Part shown: positions 1 to 11,600 of the stretch, piece by piece
Layout: each line of letters begins with the position of its first letter
Numbering within the stretch: the first letter of the stretch is position 1
DNA from: Albifimbria verrucaria
Lineage: Eukaryota > Ascomycota > Sordariomycetes > Hypocreales > Stachybotryaceae
Direction of reading: 5' to 3'
Length of the DNA: 64,000 bases
Assembly (NCBI GenBank): GCA_020081605.1
Contig: JAHREC010000018.1
Location: 3,658,001 to 3,722,000 of the forward strand
The notes under the pieces: generated by a model
Told to the model about the DNA's origin: nothing
Databases searched by the model: none
What the model saw: the letters and a program-made list of their open reading frames with translations, nothing else
Made by a program: the position numbers and the translations under genes

Positions 1-1945
1 CGGAAACCAGCAAAGTTAGCCGTGACTGCGTCGATGAGGTTTGCCTCCTTCTTCATATCGTTGTCGACGTAGAAGTCATCATCGTCGTCATCTTCATCGT
101 CGCTAGGCACATACATCTTCTTGCCCAACGATGCAACAGGGGTCCACCGGATTTCTTCAGCATTTCCACCAGATTTGGGTGGCTATCTGTTTCCACTGCG
201 ACCCCTGGGCGAGGCAGGTCGGACTTGCTACGGGGCCGTCGTAGAGGGTTCTTGACTGTAAGCGCTTCCAAGGCGCTCTTAGGTGAGGTAATGGATGTTC
301 CGCCGCTGATGGATCCTTTCCGCGCGTGGGTGGTACCAATCGATGCAAAATTGTGACCCATAGAGACGAGGGCTGTGTTGATGCTGGGGTGCTCTTCTTC
401 CCCAGCTGCTAGTCCTTGAAGGTGGTACCAAGTGAGGCGTGCTGTCGCGTTTGCCTTGGGGCGATGTCTCCTCCTGTGGAGAGGTCTCCCTTGGCTTCCA
501 CGGCCCCTCTTGAGCAGCGAGCTTGAGCTTGGACGTCTTACAAGACCGCGAAGTTCCTTCAGCAAATTGCCTTGTTTGTTACCCTTGTCACCACTGCCGC
601 GATTGAGTGAGAGTTTTTTCAAGAAGTTTCCACTGGTTACACCCTCAACATCGTAATCAACAGCACTGTGGAAGCTTCGACGACGGGTGCCCCAAGTCGC
701 TGATCTTGAGAGGATTGAGTCTGTATCCCGGCACATCTGCTCAAACTTCCGCATGGCATCTGCAGAAGACTGGGGTTGATGACGAGGTTGCTCAGCTGTC
801 CTGATAGGATGAAGAACCGGCGCAGGCGCCCAGTTGCGATTCGAGGCTATGATCTCGTAATCGACATCCGTCATTTGACCCCGTTGCCAGTGTAGTATGT
901 TTGGCCAGGAACATATCTGTTTTCTGTCTGGTCACCCAAGGGGATATCATCACTGCTGTCACGGCCAGGTCGGTCAATGGTTTTGATTTTCGCATCACCA
1001 TCTTCCTGCGGAATGGATAGGCCTTCGACCTTCTCGGCCAGCCATTTATCAACATCTTGGTTCTTTTCTTCAACACCACGGCGAGCTTCCTCTTCTTTGA
1101 GGCTGGGCACCTCATCAGAAGGGCGCTGATCCGGGGCCAGACCTGCTTGTCCAGTAGTATGATCGCGATTCCATCTGCCCAGTGAGTCCCGCCGCGGCGT
1201 GTAAAATTCAGGCTGCGAAGAGATGAGGTCTCCTGCTGATTCAATGCCTCCATGTGACCCAGAGTGGTCATGTTGCTCTAGAGCACGCTCAACCGTCTGG
1301 ATCAGGCGACCCTGGTCGTCCTTGTCCCACACCGAGACAGTAACGCGGGGCTTTGCATGGTGGTTGCTGAAGCTGGTGCACCACCGTCCTCACTTGATCT
1401 GGAACTACTGCTCTGACTAGGGGTCCACTGAGCGGCTCCGACAGTTTGGATGTGGCTAAATGGCTTCTGAAGCTCCTGAGGTGAGATAGAGGTCGGTAAC
1501 CGGCTTGGGACTTGACGTGCGTTGGTTGTCCTCACGTCACTCCGGGGAGAAGTAGTATGTATAGAAGCCGTCTGTTCAGGAGTCAGTGGGTAGGCCGAGC
1601 CGCTGGCAACATTATGCACAGGAGCGTTGACGGGGTTCTTGGTGGAGAAGATGGACGGGTCCCAGCCGGCGTCGTCTTTCAGGAAGGAGGGGACGCCGAG
1701 CTCAGCGTCGTCTAGGTTTGCGCCGAAGAAGGGTCGTCGTCGAAGTCGCTGTAGTCACTCGGCTGGTAGTTATCCGAAGTCGAGATGGAGGCAGCGGGCG
1801 TCTCAAGCTGGTTGCCTGAGGGTGAGGCGGAGTTACTCGCATGAGACAGGAAGGGCGAGAGGTGGTCAGGGACCAAGGAGGCGGTCGAGGCCAGGTCGGG
1901 GGAGATGAGGAGGCGGGATTGGGTGAGGAAGAGATGGTATGGCAT
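1..1945 (-). CDS. Unrecognised regulator-like protein, 3' end beyond window
   Basis: Reads leftward from ATG at 1945 (protein begins MPYHLFLTQSRLL) and runs off the left edge, so the C-terminus is missing. The visible ~640 residues are low complexity: a Ser/Pro-rich N-terminus, acidic SDFDDDPFF patch, a KDDQGRLIQT stretch, basic Arg/Ser-rich blocks (RRPRSKSD) and an acidic DDEDDDDDDF run near the edge. No DNA-binding domain is seen, though one could lie beyond the window; the style suggests a nuclear regulator, which is inference. The frame is broken four times, each fitting one missing base in a homopolymer: GGG 1731-1733, GGGG 1347-1350, TTT 874-876 and GGGG 139-142 (plus-strand letters). 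I see no need for introns. The long upstream region is typical of regulators. Confidence 0.6.
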
Positions 1946-2208
1946 TCGGCCTTATGCCTGGTGTCGTTGTCGAGGAGGGCTGATGATTGGAAGGTGAAGG
2001 TGGAAGTCATGATGGCGATAGTGGGAGACGGGGAGGGAGGGGCCGAGGGTATATAAGAAGCAGCGATGGAGGTGAACGATGCCCGAGTCGAGAGACGGCG
2101 CGTCAGGGTAGCCGGTAATTCTGGCGGTGGCCTAGACGGGTCGCTCCAGTTGTGATGTCAGGTTAGTCGCTGAGCGGATACCATGACCCTGGTGCCGTTG
2201 ATGGTGGG

Positions 2209-2234
2209 CGGCGGCAGCGGCAGCGGCAGCGGCG
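2209..2234. repeat. GGCAGC microsatellite
   Basis: About four imperfect copies of a GGCAGC unit in the leader region of the left-edge gene. Confidence 0.7.
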
Positions 2235-2970
2235 TTGGCGATCGAACGTGGGTGAGTACTTATGAAGGAGAAGCAAGGAGAAGAGGAAGAGTGCCGCCCT
2301 GGGTAGGTCTCTGTCAAGCGAGACGGAAATAGCAAGCCGCCGCGGCGATGGACGATGTCGATGGAGCCTGGGGGCAGAAGCAGTGCTTGGCGGGTTCAGA
2401 CGAAGAGGTGAGGTGAGGAGGAGATGAAGGAGGGTGGGATGCAGCCAGGGCTGATGCTGGGGACACGGTGAACGGCGCAGAACTTGGCGCGCGCGCAGGC
2501 GTGTCAAACGACAGCGTGTGTGTGTGCAACGTGAATGGCAGCTGGGTACACACCACCTCCGATATGTAGTGTGCTGTACGATGCGCTGCGATGTTATGTT
2601 ATGTGACGCGATGCGATTGTCGTCGGCAGCTACGGATAGAGCATCGACTTGCAGTTCGTCTCAGGTCGTGGGTGAGAGGAAGAGAGGTTGGCGGAGCGAG
2701 CCGGGGCGTGGAAAGCCCTACCTGGTCGACGCCTGCGATGCGGAGGGTGGGGTTGAAGGCCAACGATGGACTCCTCCAGGCGCAGAAAAGGATGTCCTGT
2801 AAGAATGACCCGAGCCCTCCTAATCGAAATGCCTGGGGGTGTTGTCGAGGAGAAGTGGGAAGAGAATGGGGGAGAGGAAGGGGAGGGGTGGGAGGCTGAG
2901 GGTGTGCGGATGAAGAAGGGTTCTGTTGCAAAGGAGAGAGAGAATGAGAAGAAGGAGACGGAGAACCAAA

Positions 2971-2994
2971 AGCAGAAGCAGAAGCAGAAGCAGA
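2971..2994. repeat. AGCAGA microsatellite
   Basis: Four tandem AGCAGA-type units in a purine-rich tract; it explains the low-complexity Phe/Cys-rich frame on the opposite strand. Confidence 0.7.
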
Positions 2995-5900
2995 GCCAGC
3001 AGAATATAGATAGACCAGGGGTCAGGCTACGCAGAGGCAGAGCTGCGTCTTGGTCTTGGAGGTGACGGGATGGGATGGTTTGAAGGTGGGTGAAGTGAGT
3101 GAGTGACCTGGGCAAAGATCGACTGAAAGTACTAGCACGATGCACCTGGCATGGGATAAGCCAGCCTCAACCCTCCCCGTACCTAGAGGCAGGTACCTAT
3201 CCGCACCTCTCTCCTCGCTCACCTTTACCTCACCTGGCTTGTGCCTTGCCCTGCCAGGCCCTACCTTGCCTTACCTGGCCTGGCACGTCGATGATGACTG
3301 GGTCCGGTTCCCTACACTGCCGTCAGTCAAGCAGGTCACCCATCTAATTCTCCTCACCTGGAAACGAGTGTTGCAACCCTTCGGTGGGTGGGCCTAGATA
3401 GCGTGGCATGCTCGGAAACAGAATGAAGCTTAGCACCCTTCCCGGGGTCGTGGAGGGGGAGGGCGGTGCCTGTTGCTGCGGTACGAGGCCCCCATCAGCA
3501 GAATCGCTGGAATGGATCGCAAGGGCCGGTACCTCGCTATCTGACGGTTGACTTAGGCGTTCTCGGCCAGGCCCTCCAGGGACTAACGGCATTGATTAGG
3601 GAAGGGAACAGCTCAGTGAGGCGCATTTTCCACATTTTCTTCAGCCCCATTCCCCACAATCAGCACCCGCCTGAGCCACTAATGGCTGTTGGTGCCATGG
3701 CGCAGGTCCCTCAAGGCGTTTTTCCCCTTCCCTTCTACCTACGGCCACCTCTACCACCTGTGTACCTGCTGTATTTCTCGCCTAATTCCCATGCAGCTTC
3801 TCACCAGCCCCCTGGCCTGATCTCCTAACTCCATGCGCTCTAGCAAACAGGAGCCTTCGCCATGCTCTACTGACAGCCGCACTCGACTCCTCCACTCCAT
3901 CAGTCTCCATCTCCGCGTCCAATCCAGTCCTGTCCTGTCCTGCCCTGCCCTTACCTAGCCGACCCACTCGCTGGCAGACGACATCATCAATCCTACCTAC
4001 CGAACTGCACGATGCCTCGGACGGGGAGCGGGATCCGTCTCGGCCCATGTCATCTCGTGTAGCCCACTGCTTTATTGACTTGTACGTTTCAGCTCATAGT
4101 CCGTGGAAAACAAGAACTGAGCCCGCGTGCCAGGCGGCTATTGTCGTGGTTCCAGCTTGGCACGAACCAGGTCCTTTCGGCAGAGACATGCTCGATAATC
4201 AGCACGTGTCATCCCATGTCTTGAAGACCAGCACCAACGAAAATCAGGCTCCCTATTCCTATTCCTGTTCCGATCCCGCTACCCATGTCTTATCTAGGTA
4301 GCCCAGTGCCTGTCAATGCCATGCACGTTCGATGCTGCAGACCATCCGTCAGGTTGACTTCCATGACCGTTGATCCCATTCCAGCCCGCCGGTGAGAGCC
4401 GGCGCTGAACACGGCGCTCATACCAGCATAGCATCCAGTTCGCCAACGCGGCTGACCGGAAACCAATCCGCCCCAGAGTTCCCGTCCCAAACCCAAGAAG
4501 CCATGCCCGTCCTTGCTCCGTTTCAAGCTGGTGCCTCGACACACCAGGTAGCCTGATTCCGCGAGCCCCCTGCCTACATACGGAAGAGCCACTGCCTGGG
4601 TGTATGTTCATGGACATCTAGCCAACCGCTCCGGTGTTCCATTCTTGCGTGATTTTATCATATTACCAATTGCGAACTATGATGTCTGCCTGCATCGTCT
4701 GATTGAACAGGCAGTGAGTGACGTTAAGTCTTGAGTTTGTCGTGGTTTGCGGCTGAGGTGTTGAGCTCGGTTTCCCTAGGCAATACCAGTCAGGAGCCAT
4801 ACGACGACTGACGCACCCTACACCATCAGTTACTGTCTCGCCCCGTCCTCCATAGCTTCAAACTGCTTCACTCTCAGTCGTCCCTCGCCGAGAACTGCAA
4901 CTTGCACATCTGGCCTGATAGGGCTGAGTTCGTAGATCAAAATACAGGCTCCCCGTTGCTCAAGCCCCAAAGCCTCATGTACCGCAACGGCTAGTGGAGG
5001 CCGCCTCGTCTGTATTGGCCAGGGACTTGCGATTCCACACTCAAGCCACATGCAAGCCCGATGATCGCAAGGCTGCCTCAAGAGCTACTCTGCCCCGTGT
5101 AATCTAAGTCAACACCCCCAAAGCCTGACTCTGGCGCACTGCCCACCACCTTCGCCTCAAAACTTGCAGCATCCCTATCACCCGCTGGCTAGCAATGGTA
5201 CACCACCCGACTGCAACTGGGGCCTATGCCACGTTGGACCGCTGAAGGAATGGCAGCCTGCCGTTCCTGTTCTTGGATCGAATTGGCGATGCCGAGGCCC
5301 ACATTGAATCTCGCCCAAGCGCTCAGCCGCACCTTTCCCTGAGTGTCAATCGTCATTCTAATTGAAGCGTGCTGTATCAACGGCATGGGTAACAATCCCA
5401 GCATGGCATAACCTTGCTTGTCCCACTGTACCTCCCGTATAGGCTGTATATTGGAGGTTAAGCCAACTTCGATAACAAGAACATACGCACGGAAAATTCA
5501 CAGATAGAATTTGGTCGAAGCAATCCACTCGAATTCATTTCGATCCATTCTGGGGTTTTGCTTCACCAAAAATGATTATTCTTGTATCATCAAATGTGAG
5601 GCGTTGTGCAGTCATGTACCTATCAACTAACGCAAAGGTACATTAGAAGGTACATCGACCGCAGTGCTAAATTGCGGAGAGCCACGTGAGGACCAACCAT
5701 CTCAAACACCCCATCACCATCATCAGGTGTCCGTTGCTCAATTTCCAAACATCGCATGGTTGCTGGCATAGCAATCGCTCCAGCCACGCCCGACTTGGGC
5801 ATCTTTACTCTGAATGGATGCTAATGCCATGTATCTGAATTGAGGCACCTTGTATGTCCCGGGGTTTTGGCATATCTGAACCAGTTTCCATCTGTTGATG

Positions 5901-6012
5901 TTGAAACCGGCATCATGTTCCAGGTTCGTGATGTTGTTCTTGCGCTCAGCCCACCTTGTATTGATGAATCTCAATTGCGCAGCCGCACCCAGAGGAGCAT
6001 CTGCATCTCCGC

Positions 6013-6537
6013 ATGCACCGAGCACGCTCTGTTGTTTTGACCGCTCAAGAGTGAGTCCCTCCTGCTCGGGCTGCTTTGCGTTACCGAACATTTGTCACAC
6101 GATGATGTGATAACCCGATTTCTTTCTGTTGCCCTTATATCCTTGTTTCTCGTCTCAAACTGCCTCTCTCAAGTCGAAAAGATAATACTAAACACCATCC
6201 TAGGCTCGTTGAAGTCCGTGCCGCCCAGCGCACTTTTGAAGGCGCGTATATGCGAACTGCGCTAGGTCAATTTTCCTTCTCCCTTGTCATCCTCAAAATC
6301 TTCACCGAGGAATTCTACGCCATTGGTGCTCTCTTCGCTGCCTATGGAGCCGCCGTACTTGTCGTCGCTATATATCGACGCTACGAGGGAAACCGTCAAT
6401 TCTTCGTCTCGGCGTCTGACCATGGCATCCTTCGCCGTAAGTTTAGAACGAGCGGCGACACTGTCACCCTCTTGACAATACTTAGCCTCGGCGCATATAT
6501 TTCACTCATGGTTCTTACTTGGCGGCTTGTTTCTTGA
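6013..6537 (+). CDS. DUF202 family membrane protein
   Basis: Exons 6013-6050 and 6204-6537; donor GTGAGT at 6051, acceptor TAG at 6201-6203, branch-like ACTAAAC just before. Joined length 372 nt, 123 residues, no frame break. The core is RTFEGAYMRTALGQFSFSLV, matching the DUF202 signature of an (E/Q)RTF start followed by an Arg-Thr helix. It is followed by a second membrane helix (IGALFAAYGAAVLVVAIYRR) and a third near the C-terminus, so three membrane spans. DUF202 proteins are small integral membrane proteins of unknown activity. Exon 2 is secure. Exon 1 is inferred from matching splice phase (codon GA|G) and is the weaker part; an additional upstream exon is possible because family members often have longer N-termini. 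Confidence 0.6.
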
Positions 6538-7143
6538 CGAGTAAATTGCGTGAATGGAGGCTCGGATAGAGTGAGCAGCAGTTTGGCACGTATATCTGTA
6601 CATTTAACAACGCTCGTGTAAACATCTTTATACATGCGCGTATATGAACAACTCTCTTAACACACTGCGGCATTCGATGTCTTAGAAAGTTTCAACCCTG
6701 TCAAATAGATCACTCACAGATGAACATGACTATTGTGAATCCCTCCTGATAGTACCAGGTCATCCGCCTTTGCTTAAGCTCGGTCTTACATTTTGTATAC
6801 GACAGACCTCCAACAACTGCTTATCCATATAAATATTCGTCCCTCTTTATAATCCAAACGTTTAAAGGATAATTCCAAAGTCGCGTGCGTAATCCACCCA
6901 TGGCTCCGATGCACCCTTGCGCTATCTACTGTTTTCTTTATCCTGCTTTTTCCCATTACCCTGGCACGTTTTCATGCCGTCTCAATGCCCGACTTCTTCC
7001 AGCTTTTGCTTTCTTTCAAGCTGCGTACTGGAGGGTCTTGCTCTTTCACTTGTTTGTAAAACTTATAGGCACATCATTGACCCTCAACAATGCCCATGTA
7101 CAGCACACGCTTCAAATAGCATAGCCATGATACCCCAGGCCCC
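6538..7143. other. Convergent 3' intergenic region
   Basis: About 600 bases between the DUF202 stop and the stop of the opposing Zn2Cys6 gene. Fairly AT-rich; holds 3' UTRs. No gene seen. Confidence 0.5.
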
Positions 7144-8632
7144 TCATGAGTAATACACCGGGTCATGCCCTTCAGTTTCAGGACCCGAAAGCTTTTGTCC
7201 ACTTGCCTGTACTGTTTGTCCTCCATTCCGGTTGACATATCCCCAATTCTCATAATTACTTGGTACATTCGGGTGCGGCATGGTTGAGTTCGAGTTATTT
7301 GTCGGGTTTTGCCAGTTCCCTTGCGGCATCATACCGGATGGCATTGTATTTGGGTCAACCAATACAGTACCAGGTGCACCATCCACCGATGGTATTGGTT
7401 GAGGGTAAATAGTCTGGAATCCCGCCGCCCCACGGTGCTCGTTGGATCCATGTGTGTCTGTTATATAGGGGTATGATGCTGGTTACCGATCGATCCTCCA
7501 CTATAAGATGCAGAACGGGCGGGTGGTTGAAACTCTGCCCAGTTAACATCTTCACGAGCTACACTTTCAGATTGCCCTGGTGCCCAGACTGGTGCTCCAG
7601 GTGGTGCCTGAGAGTATCCGGGGAAATGTGTGTGCATAGGAGCTCCCATGGAATAATGCCTCCAGGACGAGCTAGGATCGGCTTGGTTGAGCATGCCATT
7701 TGCATCAACGTCAGCCGGGACCCAGTCCGATACCGGTTGTGTTCCACCGACGTATGGTCGACTCGGTAATGACCCGTTGGGTGTATCTTCTTTCTCGATA
7801 ATTAGTATCACGGTTATATCCAATGGAATTTGATTTGAAGACCCTACCATCTCCTTGTTGCGAGAAGCCTTCATCAGATGATGATTGCATAGCTGGAACT
7901 GACATGCTATCCGAAAAGGATGTGGTTCCTGCGTACTGTTGGATTCCTGTGTTATCGACTGATCCATTTCCATCTGTGACTGATGCTGGTGATGATATGG
8001 ACGTTGTTCTGGTCCCAACCGAAGACCTAGATTGGATCTTGGGCCGTGGTTCCGCCGCCGCTTGTTGATCTACTGGACTGAAGTTGCAATCCTTCTTAAG
8101 TCGAATACAGTTGGTACATTTAGTCTGTCCATCAGGGAAGTGATGCATCGAATCTTGCGTCTCCGACAATGATCTGGGGCAACCGTCAGCATAGAATAAG
8201 CAGTTAACAAAGAAAATACGTATGCATACTGCATGCAATCGAAGTCCTGTGGTATCCCAACTTTGTTCTCTTCTTCTCTCCTTGTGCTCCAGAAGCCATC
8301 TGTTTCTCCGGAGTAGTATCTTGCCGAACCCCGTTTGCGGGCGTCGAGAGTGATCTCCTAGGTGCCAAGTTCGCATCTCTGGGCCCAGCTAGAGGTGCTC
8401 TGGGGTGGCCTCTGCCATCCACTGAAGATGACTGCCCTTCTTGCATGTTGAACTCGGAGGCGTACGCGTGCTGGGGTAACTCCATGGCTGCGTGACCGGA
8501 CGATAATAACGGAAACTGATAAGACATGACGGTTGTCATTGGCGTGGACTTCAGAAGCTGCGCCGTCCCGGGAGTCCAGTTCTCCCAGGGCTCCGGTCTT
8601 GAGTTTGAAGGTGGGAAGGTGGCGAGGGCCAT
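7144..8632 (-). CDS. Zn2Cys6 fungal-type transcription factor
   Basis: Starts at ATG 8632 (MALATFPPSN). Exon 1 is 8632-8230, intron 8229-8174 (GTATGC...CCCCAG), exon 2 8173-7144. The intron splits the zinc cluster just after its first cysteine. The rebuilt cluster is C-X2-C-X6-C-X9-C-X2-C-X6-C with RRRKIRC and CTNCIRLKKDC halves, preceded by KKRTKLGYHRTSIAC, at about residues 124-160. That is the GAL4-type DNA-binding domain of fungal regulators. The rest is Ser/Gln/Pro-rich with no middle homology domain visible. Breaks: one base missing at GGG 8135-8137, inside the cluster; one missing at GGGG 7468-7471; and one net +1 (or -2) change near 7785-7800. About 477 residues after correction. Target genes cannot be read from sequence. 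Confidence 0.75.
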
Positions 8633-11600
8633 GAAAGAACTATGCAAAGCTCAGCAACCCAGTCAGACGCCCAAGAGGACCCGTCCACTATTCTAAGCTA
8701 TCCCTAATGTTTTCGATCTTTCGGTGGCTGGAGTGATGGATGCAGAATCTAAAGCACCAGCGGGCCGATCGAGATGCTGAAGCCCAGGGTCAAGCTACAG
8801 AGTGTATCCGCACAACGAAGCCGTCGCTGAAGATGCCCTGGTAAGCTATATGTCCAAGACGAAGCCGCGGTTTGGGTGCTGAGTGCCTTGCTTCTGTCGA
8901 GCAAGTCGATACAGCAAAGTGCCCTGAATGAAGGGTGTTTGCTGTCTTCTGCCAATAGAAAGTAACGCCACAGCGTCGTAATACGGAGGCGTGATTGCTG
9001 AGCTTGAATAGCGTCGTGAGATAATGACTCGTGCGAAAGCCGATAATGTAGACGGCTATATCGCTATAGCCTGGGAAGATGTGTTGCAACACTGTCGACG
9101 AACCAACTCGAGCCGGGAGAGGGAGTTCCGTCGGGGAGTCCGGATGACTGGATCCACGACAGACAGAGCCTAGACAGAAGCCTGGTCGGCAGCCTTATCT
9201 GGCTCTGCTCCGATTTCGTTGGGCAGAACACCAGAAGAAGACAAGAAGGGCCAAAGCTCTCCTACACGCTTTCGTGAAAGACAATCCAGGTCAGGTGAAT
9301 GGAAGCATCAAGGACATAGGATGCCGCCGTCGTACTCTTAACAATCGATCCCCAGAATCAGTACGCCTGTGAATGCCAGGTACGGGGAGGAGAAGGCCAG
9401 GGCAGTCCCATGCGGCGCCACCCGGATGATAATCTAACACGTTGGCGGCTAAACCAACAGATTTGTTGGTGCAGTCGATCAGGAGCTGCTTTGGGATCGC
9501 CGTAGATTTCGAACTGGACTTGTATTGACAAAGCTCGTGTGTCTTTGTCCCCACCACCTTTCAAGGCTATGGAACGTGTATTTGAACAATGTCAGTATGG
9601 CGTCCAGGTTACATGCGTCAACGGTGCGTGTCTTGCATCCTGGTAGGACTCAGGCAGAGGCTGGCCTTGTTACATAGATAAATATGGGGCTCAACCCCTT
9701 AATAAACGATTACGGAGTGAGAGTGTGAGGTCAGCGGCATAGTTGACGCTGTGTGTGGAAAAAATTTGGCAGCATCAAAGCTGGGAAGGGGTGAGCTCGA
9801 AAAGCGCTACGTCTGCACAGGTCTGGAGACGACGGGCTTCGAATCAACGCCGAGCATGGCGTTGTGTGTAGACACTGTCAATTCCTAGTTAGCAAAACTT
9901 TTGTATTATTATTAACTGATGTGAAACCCATCCACAGGGTGGCATGGACGGCGGGCGTGGTCCCAATAAAATGTCGGGCCAACATGCAGAGCATCGACAA
10001 CCTGGCTGAAAGTGAGGACGGGACCAACTGTCAAATGACAGGATCAGAACCAGTTGACATCATTGCAGCCAACCACTTCTAATGTCCCGTATCCTCTCAT
10101 CATTCCATTGCCCAGCATCCAACCTTGCTTTTCAACCTGCCAGGGCTCACTAAGAGCTGTGCTTGAGCAGACGGCCAGGTGTCCGCCGAGAGCATGTCCC
10201 TTTGGCCGTTGTCACGCACAAGCATGTGGCTATGACTTCAACGAATTATGTATACGTGCTGGCTGCGCTGGCCGCATGCGGGCTAAGCAAGGGTGATGGT
10301 CCTCAGTTACGTACAGTAGTCGGATCTCATGCGGGTAGACATTTGATTCCCCTGTTGTCATGGTGTTGCATTCGATCATCCCAACTTGTGCCCCTGGACT
10401 TGGCAACAAGCCAGGGTATAACTATGTCGAGCTAATCTCTGAGCTCCAGCACTGGGCTATAGTTCCTCGAGATTTAAGATCGTAATGCTTGTACCATGCT
10501 CTTACCTCTTACACATAAAGCCAATACTGTAAACTAAGTTAATCAGCAAGATTGCACATGTGGGAAGCTGCATGGCGGATGTAGGGGCGGATGCATGGTT
10601 CACAACAGTTAAAAAAATAAAAAAAAGGTCGTTTTGCTTTACATGACCGCTTCATGCTGTTACTTTTTGTTTTTCTGCTCACACCCTCGCCCCCTTTTCT
10701 CTGCTTTCTTTTTCCTCTTTTTTTCTTTTGTCTTTTTTCTTTTGCCCCTTAGTTATCTTGTGGCAATTCGATGGCTGTTCACAACAGATGACTTGAGCCA
10801 CGTCTTCTCTCCACCGAGTAAGACTGAGTTCGGAAAGTATCCTGATCGACACTCCAGACAGGGAATAGCTTTCTCGGGTGGCCTCTCCTCCTGTAAATGA
10901 GCGGGACTGTGTGCCATTTCCGAAATCACAAGCAATCTTAGGGTCGAGGCATGCTGGTCCCGACAAGGAACTACTACTACTACGGTAACTTCATAATGGA
11001 TTGCTAATATCGGTGAGGAGTGGTGTTTTGTCATGCTCGAGAGACTAGCTGTTTGTTCTGGTCGCTTCTGCAACAGTGGGTGTAGTCGTAGATGCCAGGT
11101 GCCATTCGGGGCCAGTTGCTTCGGCTCTGGGCAAAAGCACAAAGGTGGGCCGACATTGGCTAACCAAATAACTGCTGCATGAGTAAATGCGCGCCTCTGC
11201 ATCCGCAGGTGATGGGCGGTTGGAATGGTTCATGGGGCTGGCTTAGGATACCATTCGTGGCAGGTACAGCTCGACCGAGCTTCTGCCATTATGAATAATG
11301 GCCATCCAAGCCCCCTCCCTTTCGTCAACTAGCAGAGTATCTCTGTGTCATTCGAGCACCATCAGGTTTCTGCCCAAGCGTACGATATGGTCAAGTCCAA
11401 AGTGAGGCCAAGCAGTTGGCCAGGCCTACCAGGTTCACTTCCGAACTGGTGTAACGCGGCTGCTGAGCGATCCGGTATCTAACTTAGATCCCTGGTAGGG
11501 TGCTGGCGTGAGGAAGAGAAAAATTGATGCTTAAGGCATGGTTCGGACGGAAAGTAGCGGGATGCAAGGGCCCCTGTCTTTGACTCGGCATGCGGAGAAG

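Larger units (their letters stand above)
1946..6012. other. Long intergenic region between divergent genes
   Basis: About 4 kb between the starts of the left-edge gene (minus) and the DUF202 gene (plus). Open frames here have low-complexity or cysteine/proline-biased translations and I accept none as a gene. It holds purine/pyrimidine-skewed DNA near 2870-3060, two microsatellites, a cluster of CTACCT/GGTACC words around 3180-3290 and CCTGTCC/CCTGCCC tandem words near 3920-3960. Probably 5' leader and regulatory DNA of the minus-strand gene. Confidence 0.5.

Noticed and set aside
1300..1380. Intron in the left-edge gene between its second and third frames
   Set aside because: Candidate introns would be 27 nt or have poor donors, whereas one extra C at 1347-1350 joins the frames into a natural reading.
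2630..3145. 171-codon minus frame with Cys/Phe-rich repeats
   Set aside because: It is the complement of the AGCAGA microsatellite and purine tract.
5738..6091. 117-codon minus-strand frame opposite DUF202 exon 1
   Set aside because: Reasonable composition but no domain, no upstream promoter sign, and it overlaps a better-supported exon antisense.
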